DNA of 64,000 nt from contig JABFGB010000004.1 in NCBI GenBank assembly GCA_013112715.1, forward strand, positions 124,001-188,000, given 5' to 3'. Source of the stretch: Chloroflexota bacterium (lineage in GTDB: Bacteria > Chloroflexota > Anaerolineae > Aggregatilineales > J027). The notes beneath the pieces were generated by a model, which had not been told where the DNA came from, did not search any database, and worked only from the letters and a program-made list of their open reading frames with translations. Both the position numbers and the translations under genes were made by a program. Positions 27,381-37,300 of the stretch are shown one piece after another (positions within the stretch are counted from its first letter, which is position 1; each line of letters begins with the position of its first letter).

Positions 27381-28460
27381 TTAACGTGGCTCAAAAATAC
27401 TCATCGGTAGCTCAAGATTGGCGTTGCGGATTTTGGTGATAAAGCGTGGCACGACCCCCGTCGCTGTATAGTAGCCGCTGATTTTGCCGTCCGCATAACC
27501 CGTTTGGCGAAATTCAAAAATGTCCTGCGTCTGAATTTGATCGCCTTGCAAGCCCACGACCTCCGTGATGCGGATAATGCGGCGTGTGCCATCGCGCATT
27601 CGCTCTTGATAGGTCAGCAACTGGACGGCACTGGCGATTTGTTCTCGCACGGCCAACAGAGGCAGGGTCGGATTACCAGTAGTTGCCATGACTTCGAGGC
27701 GACTGAGGGCGTCGCGGGTTCCATTGGCGTGCAGATTAAAAATGCTGCCATCATAGCCAATGTTGATGGCAAGCAGCATGTCAATCACTTCGCCACCCTG
27801 TAATTCCCCGATGACAAGGCGGTCAGGGCGCATCTTGGTGGCGCTAGAAATTAAGTCACGCATCGAGACCTCGCCGCGTCCGTCTGGGTTGGCGGGACGG
27901 GTTTCAAGGGCGACCCGACGTTTTTTATCAAGCAGGATTTCCGCCGAATGTTCAACCGTAATGATGCGTTCCTCATCGGGAATCATCTGGCAAAGGATGT
28001 TTTGTACGCTGGTTTTGCCTGATCCAGTCCCTCCACACACGCCAATATTGATTCGCCCCAGAACACATGCCTGCAAAAACTCGGCCATGTCTTCACTGAG
28101 ACATCCATAGCTTAGAAGCTCATTGAGTGTCAGGGGCTTGCGTTGGAATTTGCGGATATTCATGACAGGCCCATTCAGTGAGATTGGCGGCAAAACCACA
28201 TGAATCCGACTGCCATCTTCTATCAAACGAAAATCGGCAATTGGGTGATCTTCATCCAAGCGACGCCCCAGTGCTGAAGCCATCGCCACAATCTCAGCCA
28301 GCAGATGGTCATTGCTTTGATAGGGAGTCGGGACATCTATAAAAGCCCCGTGTTTATCCACATAGACACGGTTATAGCCGTCTATCAAAATTTCCATGAC
28401 ATCAGGGTCCTGCAAAACGGCTTCCAGTGAGGGAAGTAGAGCGAATTGTTGGTCAGACAT
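27381..28460 (-). CDS. TadA/CpaF-type secretion ATPase (orphan)
   Basis: 359 residues from the ATG at 28460, with GGAG 8 nt upstream; the frame extends to 28538 but has no family content there. Motifs: Walker A CGGTGSGKTSVQN, Asp box near DEERIITVEHSAEIL, Walker B-like RPDRLVIGELQGGEV, His box IFNLHANGTRDALSRLE. These define GspE/VirB11-like ATPases of the Tad pilus subgroup, which form hexamers that power pilus assembly or DNA/protein export. No tadB/tadC, prepilin or secretin gene lies nearby, so the machine is encoded elsewhere or the protein works otherwise. The upstream gene is the LuxR pseudokinase (gap 93 nt), which may be co-transcribed. Confidence 0.92.
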   Translation of the reverse strand: MSDQQFALLPSLEAVLQDPDVMEILIDGYNRVYVDKHGAFIDVPTPYQSNDHLLAEIVAMASALGRRLDEDHPIADFRLIEDGSRIHVVLPPISLNGPVMNIRKFQRKPLTLNELLSYGCLSEDMAEFLQACVLGRINIGVCGGTGSGKTSVQNILCQMIPDEERIITVEHSAEILLDKKRRVALETRPANPDGRGEVSMRDLISSATKMRPDRLVIGELQGGEVIDMLLAINIGYDGSIFNLHANGTRDALSRLEVMATTGNPTLPLLAVREQIASAVQLLTYQERMRDGTRRIIRITEVVGLQGDQIQTQDIFEFRQTGYADGKISGYYTATGVVPRFITKIRNANLELPMSIFEPR

Positions 28461-28553
28461 GGTAGGTTCTCCATGATATTTAGGTCGGTTAGTTCTGATT
28501 GTTGCACACTGGCCTTGTCCCTTAGAACGAGCAAACAACCAGCCCTACCCTGT

Positions 28554-29378
28554 TTATTTAACCAGTTCAAAGTGTAACGCTGCCATCACTGCCTCGGTGC
28601 GGGAGGTGACACTCAGTTTGGAATAGATGTTGTCGAGATGAAAATTGACCGTGCGGGGCGTCACCTGCATACGGGCGGCAATTTCTTTATTGGACAGGCC
28701 TTTTGCCAACCAGCCTAGCACTTCAATCTCGCGTTTGGTCATGAAGGGCAGCGTGGGGAGATTCAATGTTGCGACCACATGAAAATTAGGCCGATATTGT
28801 GATTCAACCTCTATGCCAAGCGATTGCAGGCGTAAGATGGCAAAATCTAAAAAATCCCTGTCCGATGAATTGGCACTGTTATCCTCATAGGACAGTGTTA
28901 ACTGCTCGTTTTGCATTTTCAACCGGAGTGTGGCGTCGGTAGCGTAACGTGCAGAATGGGTCAGTGCATCTTGGATGGCACGGAATAGAGTCAATTCGAC
29001 GGCAGGGCTAAGACGTTTGGGCAGTGGGTCAATCGCCCATGCAATTCGCAGTGGGGTCGTTCGCAGGGTTTGGCCGATCAACAATTCGAGAGCGGGTGAT
29101 AATCCAAGCGATTCCAGCATGGTGGGATGCAAAGCGGCACTCAGGTCGCGGATTTGTTGGAGGGCTTGGCGGGCCAAACTTGCCAGCACCGATGCGACCA
29201 TCTGCGCTTGGGGGTTCGCTGCCAAACTTTGTTCATAGACAGCGGCTTGGGCCAATAGTAACTGAATGGGCTTGCCGATTTCAAATTCTAATAAGGCGGC
29301 AAGGTGCTGACGTTCAGCTTCAAGCAGACTGACCGAATCCGAGTCGAAAAATGGAGTGCCGTCATCAGGTGTCGTCAT
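28554..29378 (-). CDS. Degenerate NarX-type histidine kinase fused to LuxR DNA-binding domain
   Basis: 274 residues from the ATG at 29378 (GGAGG 8 nt upstream); a GTG at 29396 overlaps the Shine-Dalgarno. The N-terminal half matches HisKA_3 kinases: ERQHLAALLEFEIGKPIQ is the H-box helix with Glu31 at the place of the phosphoacceptor His, followed by IRDLSAALHPTMLESLGLSPAL. The ATPase domain keeps the helix RAIQDALTHSARYA but has His for the N-box Asn, and the G-box is replaced by EDNSANSS. Residues about 205-270 form a LuxR HTH (MTKREIEVLGWLAKGLSNKEIA, TPRTVNFHLDNIYSKL). It therefore looks like a DNA-binding regulator built from a dead kinase. It lies next to the E1 and TadA genes. Confidence 0.9.
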   Translation of the reverse strand: MTTPDDGTPFFDSDSVSLLEAERQHLAALLEFEIGKPIQLLLAQAAVYEQSLAANPQAQMVASVLASLARQALQQIRDLSAALHPTMLESLGLSPALELLIGQTLRTTPLRIAWAIDPLPKRLSPAVELTLFRAIQDALTHSARYATDATLRLKMQNEQLTLSYEDNSANSSDRDFLDFAILRLQSLGIEVESQYRPNFHVVATLNLPTLPFMTKREIEVLGWLAKGLSNKEIAARMQVTPRTVNFHLDNIYSKLSVTSRTEAVMAALHFELVK

Positions 29379-29408
29379 CACCATAACCTCCGACACCCCA
29401 TTGTACGC

Positions 29409-31469
29409 TTAGAAGGCCAAGAGTGCTTCCATTTTTTGGCGAATCAGGGTAACAGTCGGCACAACGCCCTCCATCAGTTCAGTGTTGAAGGGCACGGGTA
29501 CTGAGGGCGAAGCGACCCGTTCAATTGGCCCGTCCAAATCCAAAAAGGCTTCAGCGGCGATGGTGGCAGCGATTTCTCCCCCAAATCCGCCCAAACTGAT
29601 GTCCTCATGCACAATCAAGCACTTGCCTGTTTTGGCGACGGAGGTGAGGACGGCTGGTTTGTCCCACGGGACGATGGTTCGCAGGTCAATAATCTCGATG
29701 GAGGCACTAAGGGGTTGGGCCGCCGCCTCACAGCGTTCGACCATTGCCCCCCATGTCACTACTGTTAAATCTGTGCCCGCTTGGATGATATTGGCTTTGC
29801 CGAACGGCAGCATATAGTCGTCACCGGGATAGGGTCGGCGCGCCCATGCTGCATCTAACATGGCCCGATGTTCAAAGAAAATCACGGGGTCGTTACCACG
29901 TAAGGCCGTCCGCAATAAACCTACTGCATCCTCGGCATTGGAAGGGAAAGCTAATAACCAGCCGGGGGCATGGGCAAACACGATTTCACTGGTGACACTG
30001 TGCCAAGGGTCGCCGATTTTGCGATAGCCGCCGGGGATACGGACAACCATCGGGGCGGCGAAATTGCCCGCTGTGCGCCAACGAATGGTGCCACAATTAT
30101 TGATCTGTTCGGTAGCAGGGTCGGCATATTTGCGAAATTGGATTTCCGGCACGGGCATTAATCCAGCGTAGGCCATGCCAACGGCCCGCCCAATGATGCC
30201 TTCTTCGGAGAGACTGGTATCAAACACGCGGTTAGCCCCATGCTTATGCTGCAAATCCATCGTCGCAGCATGTACTCCGCCTTTTTCACCCACGTCCTCG
30301 CCAAACACTACACAGCGCGGATTGAGGGTTAATTCAACATCCAATGTACGACGGACAGCTTCAATCATGTTAATGCGACGGGGGTCGGAGATTTGGGGGG
30401 TGTCCGTGCCACGCGGTAGTTCAATACCCTCTGCTACCAATCCACCCATTTTTTGGGGCTGAGTGGGGTCGGAAAAAGCGAAACGGGTAATCTGACGAGC
30501 ATCTGGCTGGGCTTGGGCCAATGCTGACGCGCTGGCCTCGTGTACTGCGTGCTTGGTCTCGGCGACAAGGGCATCCCATTCGGCTTCACTTAATAAATCT
30601 GGTACCATTGCCTGATGCAAGGCTGCAATTGGATCACGCTGCCACTCGGCCTCTAAAACCTCTTTGGATTTATAGGCTTGATTATCCACACTTGAATGAC
30701 CAGATAGACGAGGTACAGTCAGTCGAAGTAGGCCGGGTTTGCGCTGTGTCCGCACATAATTGACGGCATTGTAGACCAAATCCGCCGTTTCAATCGGATG
30801 CGTACCACTGCCATCCCAAATACACAAATTGGCAAATGAGGCAAGATTGGCGGCAATATTCGCGCCGGGAGTTTGAGCAGGCCCTTTAACTGAAATGGCA
30901 TAGCCATTATCTTCGATAATAAACAAGAGGGGTAATTCGAGAGTGGTGGCAATGGTCAGGGCTGACCAAAAACCGTTGCTGGCGACTGAACCATCTCCCC
31001 CACAAACCACCCCGATGCTTTCCGCGTAGTCTAGATTATTTAGCTGCTCGGCATGATAGACAAGCGCCTGTGCCCAACCCGCCGCCGGGGTATATTGCGA
31101 ACCGACATCTCCGGCCATTGGCAAGATGATGGCTCGGCCTCGACGGGGCATGTTAAACACTACCCCCACATCCCGTCCACCACTGAGGCTGCCTGCGCGT
31201 GCCATATCCGAAGCGAAGGCTTCTTCGGGAGTTAGCCCACTGCCCAATAAAAAAGGGCGGGAGCGGTAATAGGGACTGGCGGCATCATGAGGGTGGGTCA
31301 ACAGTTGACTTAGTAATAATTGGCCTAATTCATGTCCGCGTGCCGAAAATTGATAATTCACCAGCCCTTTAGGGACGAGTTCTTGTTCTTCTAATTCATC
31401 TATCAGTCGGGAAGTTAGAGCTAAACGGGCGACTTCATGCCAATCAAAAGCAGGATGCAGCGTCGTCAA
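29409..31469 (-). CDS. Fused alpha-beta E1 of a 2-oxoacid dehydrogenase
   Basis: About 686 residues. The first half (to about 330) is E1-alpha-like, with the TPP motif GGDGSVASNGFWSALTIA..IIEDNGYAIS and QFSARGHELGQ. The second half (from about 360) is E1-beta-like: VFGEDVGEKGGVHAAT, LSEEGIIGRAVGMAYAGLMPVPEIQF, HAPGWLLAFPSNAEDAVGLL and the end VPFNTELMEG. The two chains, normally separate, are joined. The reaction would be TPP-dependent decarboxylation of pyruvate or branched-chain 2-oxoacid with transfer to a lipoyl E2. No E2 or E3 gene is nearby. I prefer the TTG at 31469 (GGAGAG 7 nt upstream); an ATG at 31490 lacks a ribosome-binding site. Substrate cannot be told from sequence. Confidence 0.9.
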   Translation of the reverse strand: MTTLHPAFDWHEVARLALTSRLIDELEEQELVPKGLVNYQFSARGHELGQLLLSQLLTHPHDAASPYYRSRPFLLGSGLTPEEAFASDMARAGSLSGGRDVGVVFNMPRRGRAIILPMAGDVGSQYTPAAGWAQALVYHAEQLNNLDYAESIGVVCGGDGSVASNGFWSALTIATTLELPLLFIIEDNGYAISVKGPAQTPGANIAANLASFANLCIWDGSGTHPIETADLVYNAVNYVRTQRKPGLLRLTVPRLSGHSSVDNQAYKSKEVLEAEWQRDPIAALHQAMVPDLLSEAEWDALVAETKHAVHEASASALAQAQPDARQITRFAFSDPTQPQKMGGLVAEGIELPRGTDTPQISDPRRINMIEAVRRTLDVELTLNPRCVVFGEDVGEKGGVHAATMDLQHKHGANRVFDTSLSEEGIIGRAVGMAYAGLMPVPEIQFRKYADPATEQINNCGTIRWRTAGNFAAPMVVRIPGGYRKIGDPWHSVTSEIVFAHAPGWLLAFPSNAEDAVGLLRTALRGNDPVIFFEHRAMLDAAWARRPYPGDDYMLPFGKANIIQAGTDLTVVTWGAMVERCEAAAQPLSASIEIIDLRTIVPWDKPAVLTSVAKTGKCLIVHEDISLGGFGGEIAATIAAEAFLDLDGPIERVASPSVPVPFNTELMEGVVPTVTLIRQKMEALLAF

Positions 31470-31530
31470 AATATTTCTCTCCAAATACATGGGTGCGGCT
31501 TACACTCTGTATTTGATTTTAACACGTGGC

Positions 31531-31577
31531 CTAAAAAAATTAGCCACCTGTTCCCGAAATTCGCAGATGGCTAAATT
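31531..31577 (-). terminator. Second terminator after the subtilase gene
   Basis: 14-nt arms (31537-31550 and 31564-31577, two mismatches) around a 13-nt loop; on the minus strand the stem TTAGCCA...TGGCTAA leads into TTTTTTTAGG. Confidence 0.75.
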
Positions 31578-31593
31578 TGATGGTATTGGAAAG

Positions 31594-31620
31594 AGGAGAT
31601 TAGTCTGGCACTAACCTCCT
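31594..31620 (-). terminator. First stem-loop after the subtilase gene
   Basis: On the minus strand AGGAGGTTAG pairs with CTAATCTCCT (10 bp with one G-U pair, 7-nt loop) 17 nt past the stop, followed by CTTTCC. With the stem at 31531-31577 it makes a double terminator. Confidence 0.6.
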
Positions 31621-31636
31621 ATCAGTTCAGTTCAAC

Positions 31637-33988
31637 TTATTGAACGATGTAGAAACTGTCAATTGCGACTGTACCGTCGGTTGCCACAATCTGGAGCGTG
31701 TGATCGCCCGGTTCAAGGCCAGTGATATTTGACCAGTTGCCAAATACGGCGGCGTCTGACCAAGAAATCACGGTACGGATTGCCACATCATCCACTACGA
31801 TGGTGAATGTTCCAAGTGATGGCCCAGTCAGGTAATTCACATTGATGCCTGTGCCATTAAATTGGAGGGTCAAGGCAGTGTTGGCATTACCGTTTGAATT
31901 ATTGGCGTGATTGCTGAGATAGCTGCCACCACTGGCGAGCGGTGTCGCTGTGTCTGACCACGCACCGTTTTGAGCAACAACCGGGTCATTGGATTCGACG
32001 GTGTAAGAGACGGGGTTGCCTGTATTGCCACCAGATGTGCCACCATTGCCGCCGCCAGCGACTGCGTTACTGGCTGAACAGTCGAACGGCATGACGCTCC
32101 CGACGACAAAGGTCTGATTGGAACTCTTGGATTGGGCGCTTTGAATCAGCGGCGGGAGTGTGCCATTAAAATTGCAGGCATTGGGATAGGTCAGCCACTG
32201 TGCGGCGACCATACTCGCAAATGGTGCGGCAAAGGATGTGCCGGCGATATAGGTGTTGTCGCCAATCGGATAACCTGCGGCGGGGGCAAGAACGTTGCCG
32301 TCGTGCGAGAAGCGCCACAGATTCCCATAATTACCCAGTGTTCCGCCGACCGCTACCACTTCGGGCCACGCTGCTGGGGTGAGAGGTTGGGCAAACAGCC
32401 AAGGCCGATAATTGCCGGAAGCGCCGACTGGGATGACCGCGAAATCGCCATTGCTGGTAGCACTTCGTTGTTGATAGTCTTGCAGCAGGATGCGCAGATC
32501 AAACAGATCACCTTCATCACCATCAGCGTCTACTAACACGGCAATGTAATCATCTACCAACTCTTCTGGGACACCTAGATGGTCATGTACGTAATCCACC
32601 AGACCATAGCCCACCGAATCAATGCACGGATCAGAATATTTGGTGGCGGTCACTGAGTAGCGGCGGTTATCCGGCCCGCGTAGCTGCCAGGTTAGATTAT
32701 TGCCATTAAACTGCACCCGGAAGACATCTTCATGCACGCCGGAGAGGAAGGTGATGGTTTGGCCTCTGTCATTGCTGCGATTCGTGAATTTGTTTTGGCT
32801 GCCAACATCAATCGTCACCGAAGCGCTGTTCTGATTTTCATAGCCAAAGCGAGCCGTGAAAACGCCGCGCCCATTGTCCATGACACATTCCAGAACGGGC
32901 TTAACAGGTTGCCGTGTTTGCTGAGGCAGGTTCTGTGGATTGCAGGGGGTTGAAGCCGCACTTGCAATCACATATTTATATTGACCATTAGGCCCACGTA
33001 CTGCCCATGCCAGCGCGAAATTGAAATCTACCGCAAAGGCATATTCATGCCGTCCCATTTCAAAGACACGGGGTTGTTCACGGTTATAGTCACCGGGGGC
33101 AAAGAAGTTGTTCCAACCAGCAGGAATGTTGACGACTTCATCATTTAGGTTGTTATAGCCGAAATAGGCGGTGTAACGACCCCAACCACGGCGCTGCACA
33201 CATTCCAAAATGGGTTCAACTGATTGCGGAGGCAGGGGTGTATTGGCCGCATTAATAGCTTCAAGCGCATCGCCGAATACAAAACCGGGGTATTGAACGC
33301 CTTCCAGCACAGGCCCGGAGTGGGTGCAGGGGATGACCCCGAAGCTCAGATTGATGACGAAGTGGTTGTAGCCCTGTCCCATCAATCCGTTTGGCCCAAA
33401 TTCGGCACTCGGCCCTTCAATTGTTTGTTGAATATCAATTTCCAAGCCATCTACCGCATAATCAACATCTTCGCCGCTGACATCCATGGGGATGAGACGG
33501 ATACGGCTCATGTCGACAACATGTGAAAGGTCTTGGAACACACGCATGACCATGTTACCGTGCGAATCTGGGCTGCTGAAGTCGTCCACAATCAACACGG
33601 CGACAGGTTCAGTGTTAAATCCGGCCCCGTTGGTGATGTCGGGCTGCAAATTTACAAGCCAGTCGTTGGAAATGGGGTTGTCGCGGATTTCTTGGGCAAT
33701 TTCTTCGGGTGTAATGCCTAAGCCTGTTACTGAGAAACCGAGACCCGTGACTGAAAAACCGAGACCCGTGACTGAAAAACCGAGACCCGTGACCGAGAAG
33801 CCAAGCCCTGTTACCGAGAAACCCTGCCCACCCAACAGTTCGGGGGTCAAGACACACATTTCGATACTGGATACTTGGTTGCCCTCACCTTTGGCTGGCG
33901 CAGCGGGCATAATTCCTAACAAACTAAAAATAGTGGTCAGCAGTACCAATGCCAACACCACTATCCTAAACAATCTTGAGTGGTACAT
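31637..33988 (-). CDS. Exported subtilase-like (S8) protease with GFSVTGL heptads and inserted twin domains
   Basis: 783 residues. Signal peptide about 1-33. Residues 56-90 are five exact copies of GFSVTGL. The catalytic domain begins VAVLIVDDFSSPDSHGNMV: candidate Asp135 and His143 lie only eight residues apart, unlike classical subtilisins. The Ser motif is GTSFAAPFASMVAAQWL (Ser585). Between His and Ser sit two copies of a ~90-residue domain (about 255-350 and 360-455), each starting V.P.LECV and containing GR/GW..YTA-FGY..N, FxxG..E.AF.V.F and W.LRGP. The C-terminal ~110 residues (VESNDPVVAQNGAWS to DHTLQIVATDGTVAIDSFY) match the end of the sugar dehydrogenase at 22463. Probably a secreted protease; activity is inferred, not certain. 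Two terminators follow. Confidence 0.85.
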   Translation of the reverse strand: MYHSRLFRIVVLALVLLTTIFSLLGIMPAAPAKGEGNQVSSIEMCVLTPELLGGQGFSVTGLGFSVTGLGFSVTGLGFSVTGLGFSVTGLGITPEEIAQEIRDNPISNDWLVNLQPDITNGAGFNTEPVAVLIVDDFSSPDSHGNMVMRVFQDLSHVVDMSRIRLIPMDVSGEDVDYAVDGLEIDIQQTIEGPSAEFGPNGLMGQGYNHFVINLSFGVIPCTHSGPVLEGVQYPGFVFGDALEAINAANTPLPPQSVEPILECVQRRGWGRYTAYFGYNNLNDEVVNIPAGWNNFFAPGDYNREQPRVFEMGRHEYAFAVDFNFALAWAVRGPNGQYKYVIASAASTPCNPQNLPQQTRQPVKPVLECVMDNGRGVFTARFGYENQNSASVTIDVGSQNKFTNRSNDRGQTITFLSGVHEDVFRVQFNGNNLTWQLRGPDNRRYSVTATKYSDPCIDSVGYGLVDYVHDHLGVPEELVDDYIAVLVDADGDEGDLFDLRILLQDYQQRSATSNGDFAVIPVGASGNYRPWLFAQPLTPAAWPEVVAVGGTLGNYGNLWRFSHDGNVLAPAAGYPIGDNTYIAGTSFAAPFASMVAAQWLTYPNACNFNGTLPPLIQSAQSKSSNQTFVVGSVMPFDCSASNAVAGGGNGGTSGGNTGNPVSYTVESNDPVVAQNGAWSDTATPLASGGSYLSNHANNSNGNANTALTLQFNGTGINVNYLTGPSLGTFTIVVDDVAIRTVISWSDAAVFGNWSNITGLEPGDHTLQIVATDGTVAIDSFYIVQ
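33719..33823 (-). repeat. Five 21-nt in-frame tandem repeats (GFSVTGL)
   Basis: 105 nt encode five identical heptapeptides. The inner copies are nearly identical in DNA, while the outer copies carry silent changes, so the peptide is conserved beyond the DNA. Confidence 0.95.
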
Positions 33989-34360
33989 CCCCTATGCTCC
34001 CTTCCCCATATTTTTTTCGAACTATGGGATAATTGCGGCTAGATAGCACATATGAAAGGGTCTATAAAACTTGATTACATTATACAATAGAATAAAGCCT
34101 CAACTTTTCTTCTCTTAATTATTAATGAAGGGCGACCTTTGACGAAACTTGACAGCACATTGACAAACCAAATTTGCCTCAATACTGCCTAGTAACAGTG
34201 AATTGAAGCACGATTTGGTTATTTTGGAGACGTGCAAAGGGGAAAATAGCAGAAAAGTTGCATCTAAGCAGTTTTATTAAGGGGGGGCTTTCACCCCTTA
34301 CAAGTTGTAAACCCGCCCTTGACAAAACTCATACAAATTCAAAGGAATTTTTTACAGGCT
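33989..34360. other. Intergenic region between subtilase and kinase genes
   Basis: 372 nt without a supportable gene. It must hold the subtilase promoter: TATAAT on the minus strand at + positions 34079-34084 is a candidate -10 without a convincing -35, and GGGAG lies 8 nt before the subtilase ATG. AAATTC-CTTT-GAATTT (34335-34350) and a G-run/C-run pair near 34281-34298 could form weak stems after the kinase gene. I see no clear terminator. Confidence 0.5.
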
Positions 34361-37300
34361 TCACGCTTGTTTAACGCTCAATAGCTCATCTACCACCGTA
34401 TCGAGCCGTAATTGCTTGCCACGTTCAAGGGCGGGGTTTAATTTATCGGGCGGAAATTTTTGACCCAAATCCGTTAGGATTGGTTCAACGGCCATCTTGA
34501 CACCCGTATCCAGAGCAGGATGATTGACCACCATACCCAACCATTCAGCCGCCTGTGTGTATTGACCATTTTCAATCTGTAGACCAGCCAACTCGACCAT
34601 CGTCTCTAGCATTAAGGGGACTGCTTCGAGTGCTTTGGCTTCTTTGAGTGCTTCTTGTAGATACTTTTCGGCTTGGAAGATAAGTTGATGCCCTTTTGCG
34701 ACTACCCCAAGATTAATGAGTGAGTTGGCAATACCCGCCCGATCCCCGATTTCGCGGCGAATGGTCAGACCCTCCTTGAAATAGCGATGGGCTTCATCAA
34801 AATCTTTGGCATCTTTAGCTAACATCCCCAGATTGGTCAACATGGAGGCTTGTCCGGCCCGATCCCCGATTTCGCGGCGCGTCACCATGCTCTCCTCAAA
34901 GTATTGTTTAGCGGCTTCGGTGTCGCCCCAGGAGGCGGTAATCACCCCCAAGTTGCCCAAACCAGCGGCGGTTTCAAAACGTGCCCCGATTTGTTTGTGG
35001 ATGTCGAGTGCTTCCGTTAGGCAGCGTTTGGCTTCTTCCATATTGCCTTGAAAATAATAGGTGAGGCCGAGATTATTAAGGCACACCGCCATCCCTTGTT
35101 TGTCATTCAGTTCGGTGCGAATGGCAAGGCTTTCTTGATAATGCTGTTTGGCGTTGTCGTAATCACCCCGCAGCCGCGCAATATTGCCCAAATTCTTCAG
35201 GGCGGTAGCTGTACCTGCCTGATCTGCGATGGCACGTGCAATCTCAAGGGCTTGCTCGTTTAGCTTCAAGGCCTCATCATAAGCTCCCTGCATTTCCGTG
35301 ACCAATCCCAGCGCATTCAAGGCCTTGACCATCATCAATTGGTCATTAGCACCGCGTGCTAGGGCCAAGCCCTCATTGAGGTATTGGGTCGCGGTGGTGT
35401 AGTCACTTAGATTTTCATGCGACTTAGCAAGATCAACCAGCAAGGCTGCCCGTACTGCCTGCTTATCTTGAGGAGTGAGTTGCAAAGCGCGGTGATAGAG
35501 ATCAATTGCTCCGCGTGAATTGCTGATGGCAAGCGCCTGTTCCCCCCCGATTTGGGCATAATTCGCTTCTTTGGCAGTATCCCCGGCGTGATGCCAATGC
35601 TCCATCAAATTGACGGCCTGCGCTTTGTCATTGGGATAGGTGGTTTCAATCGCCACTGCCACCTGACGATGCAATGCGATTTTTTCGGGTGGATTCAGGT
35701 CTTTTAAGATTGCCTCGCGGAGTTTATCATGGGCAAAACGCCACTGTTCATCTTGGCGGTCAAACACAGCAACGTTGGCACAAATATTGAGCCATGCCTC
35801 CAAATCGGTGTCACTATCAAGTTGAGCCAAGAGATCGAAGTCTAAGCGCCGACCAATAACCGCTGCCAATTTGAGTAAGGGGTGGAAAAATTCCGGTACA
35901 CGCCCCAACCGCCGCTGGATAATTTGCTGGACACCCCCGGCAAAAATCTGTTCAGGAAGCTGCATCGCGCCAACTGCCTGCAAGCGCCCCGCCTCTTCAG
36001 CGAGCGCCCGCACCGTTTCGATCATGAAAAAGACATTGCCTTCGGTTTCACGCTGCAAAAACGCCAAGACCTGTGGCTGTTTACCTGCATCACCCAACAT
36101 TGAGACACTCAAATCAGCAATACTGGTTTCAGATAGACGGTTCAGATTAATCAGTTCAATGCCGGGTAGCTCATTGGGCAGTTCGGGCATTTCATCGTGG
36201 CGATAGCTACCTACCACCAAGAGGGGCAGTTGTTTGCTGCTTTCAACGAGCATTTTGAGGGGTTGAAGGCTGATTCCGGCCCAATGTAAATCCTCTAACA
36301 GCAAGAGAGTCGGCTGTTTTTGTTTACGGAATAGATCAATAATAGCAAGATTTAAACGCTGTTGGCGGGCTTTCCCTTCCAACACGGGAGCATCCGGGAT
36401 TTCGCGCCCCACGAGGCTGCTGATGTCAGGCAGAATTTCTTTGAGAACTCCGGCTTCAATGTCATTGAGTTCCGTTGAGAGCACCAAACGCCGGATGGGG
36501 TCTTGCCAGAGTTGATACGGCAAGCCACCTTCTGCAACAGCTTGACCCCGAATGACCATTGCCCCATCTACCAGCGATTGGATGCGGAGTTCATCTAATA
36601 GGCGCGATTTGCCGACGCCACTTTCACCACCGACTAGCCACGCGCTACCGTGTCCTTCAATGGCGTTAATAAGGGCAGCCGATAACATACCCAATTCTTC
36701 ATCGCGCCCGACAAAGCTGGCAGCCTGCAAAAAGCTCTCACGCACCGCTTGGCTCTCTTCGTAGACGGGCTGTCCGATCACCTGATACAACTCGTTTATG
36801 ACATCTTGGGCGTTTTGATAGCGGGCTTTCGGGTCCTTTGCCATCAACTTGCCAACAATCGCTGCAAGGTCTTGCGAGGGCATTGACACATCTTGCTGTG
36901 TCACCCAATGAATTTGGGCCTGTTCTGACGGAATGACATCCGTTTTGACAGGGCGTGTCTTGATGCTTGCCAATTGCTCGGCGGTCAAATTGGTAATCGT
37001 TTTTAGATCGGGTTCGCTATAAAAAACACTGCGGATAAGTTTATTGATATTGGTGGTATCAAAGGGATAGCGTCCGGTGAAAAGCTCATAGGCCATGACT
37101 CCTACTGCATATAGGTCGGCGGTTTGGCTTGCTCCGGCCCGACTGATGACTTCGGGGGCCATATAAGTCACTGTGCCTTCGACCACTTCCCCTGCCTGCT
37201 GGACTTGGGCAGTAGCAAGGCCAAAGTCAAGGACACGCACCGTTTCCCCATCTTCAACCAAGACATTCGCTGGTTTTAAGTCGCGGTGTAAGATGCCGCG

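Noticed and set aside
33719..33823. Possible CRISPR-like array
   Set aside because: The 21-nt units are contiguous with no spacers and encode a perfect in-frame heptapeptide.
33486..34046. 186-codon plus-strand frame with PVTEKPR repeats
   Set aside because: It is the reverse strand of the GFSVTGL repeats and subtilase N-terminus; the minus-strand frame has the signal peptide and catalytic motifs.
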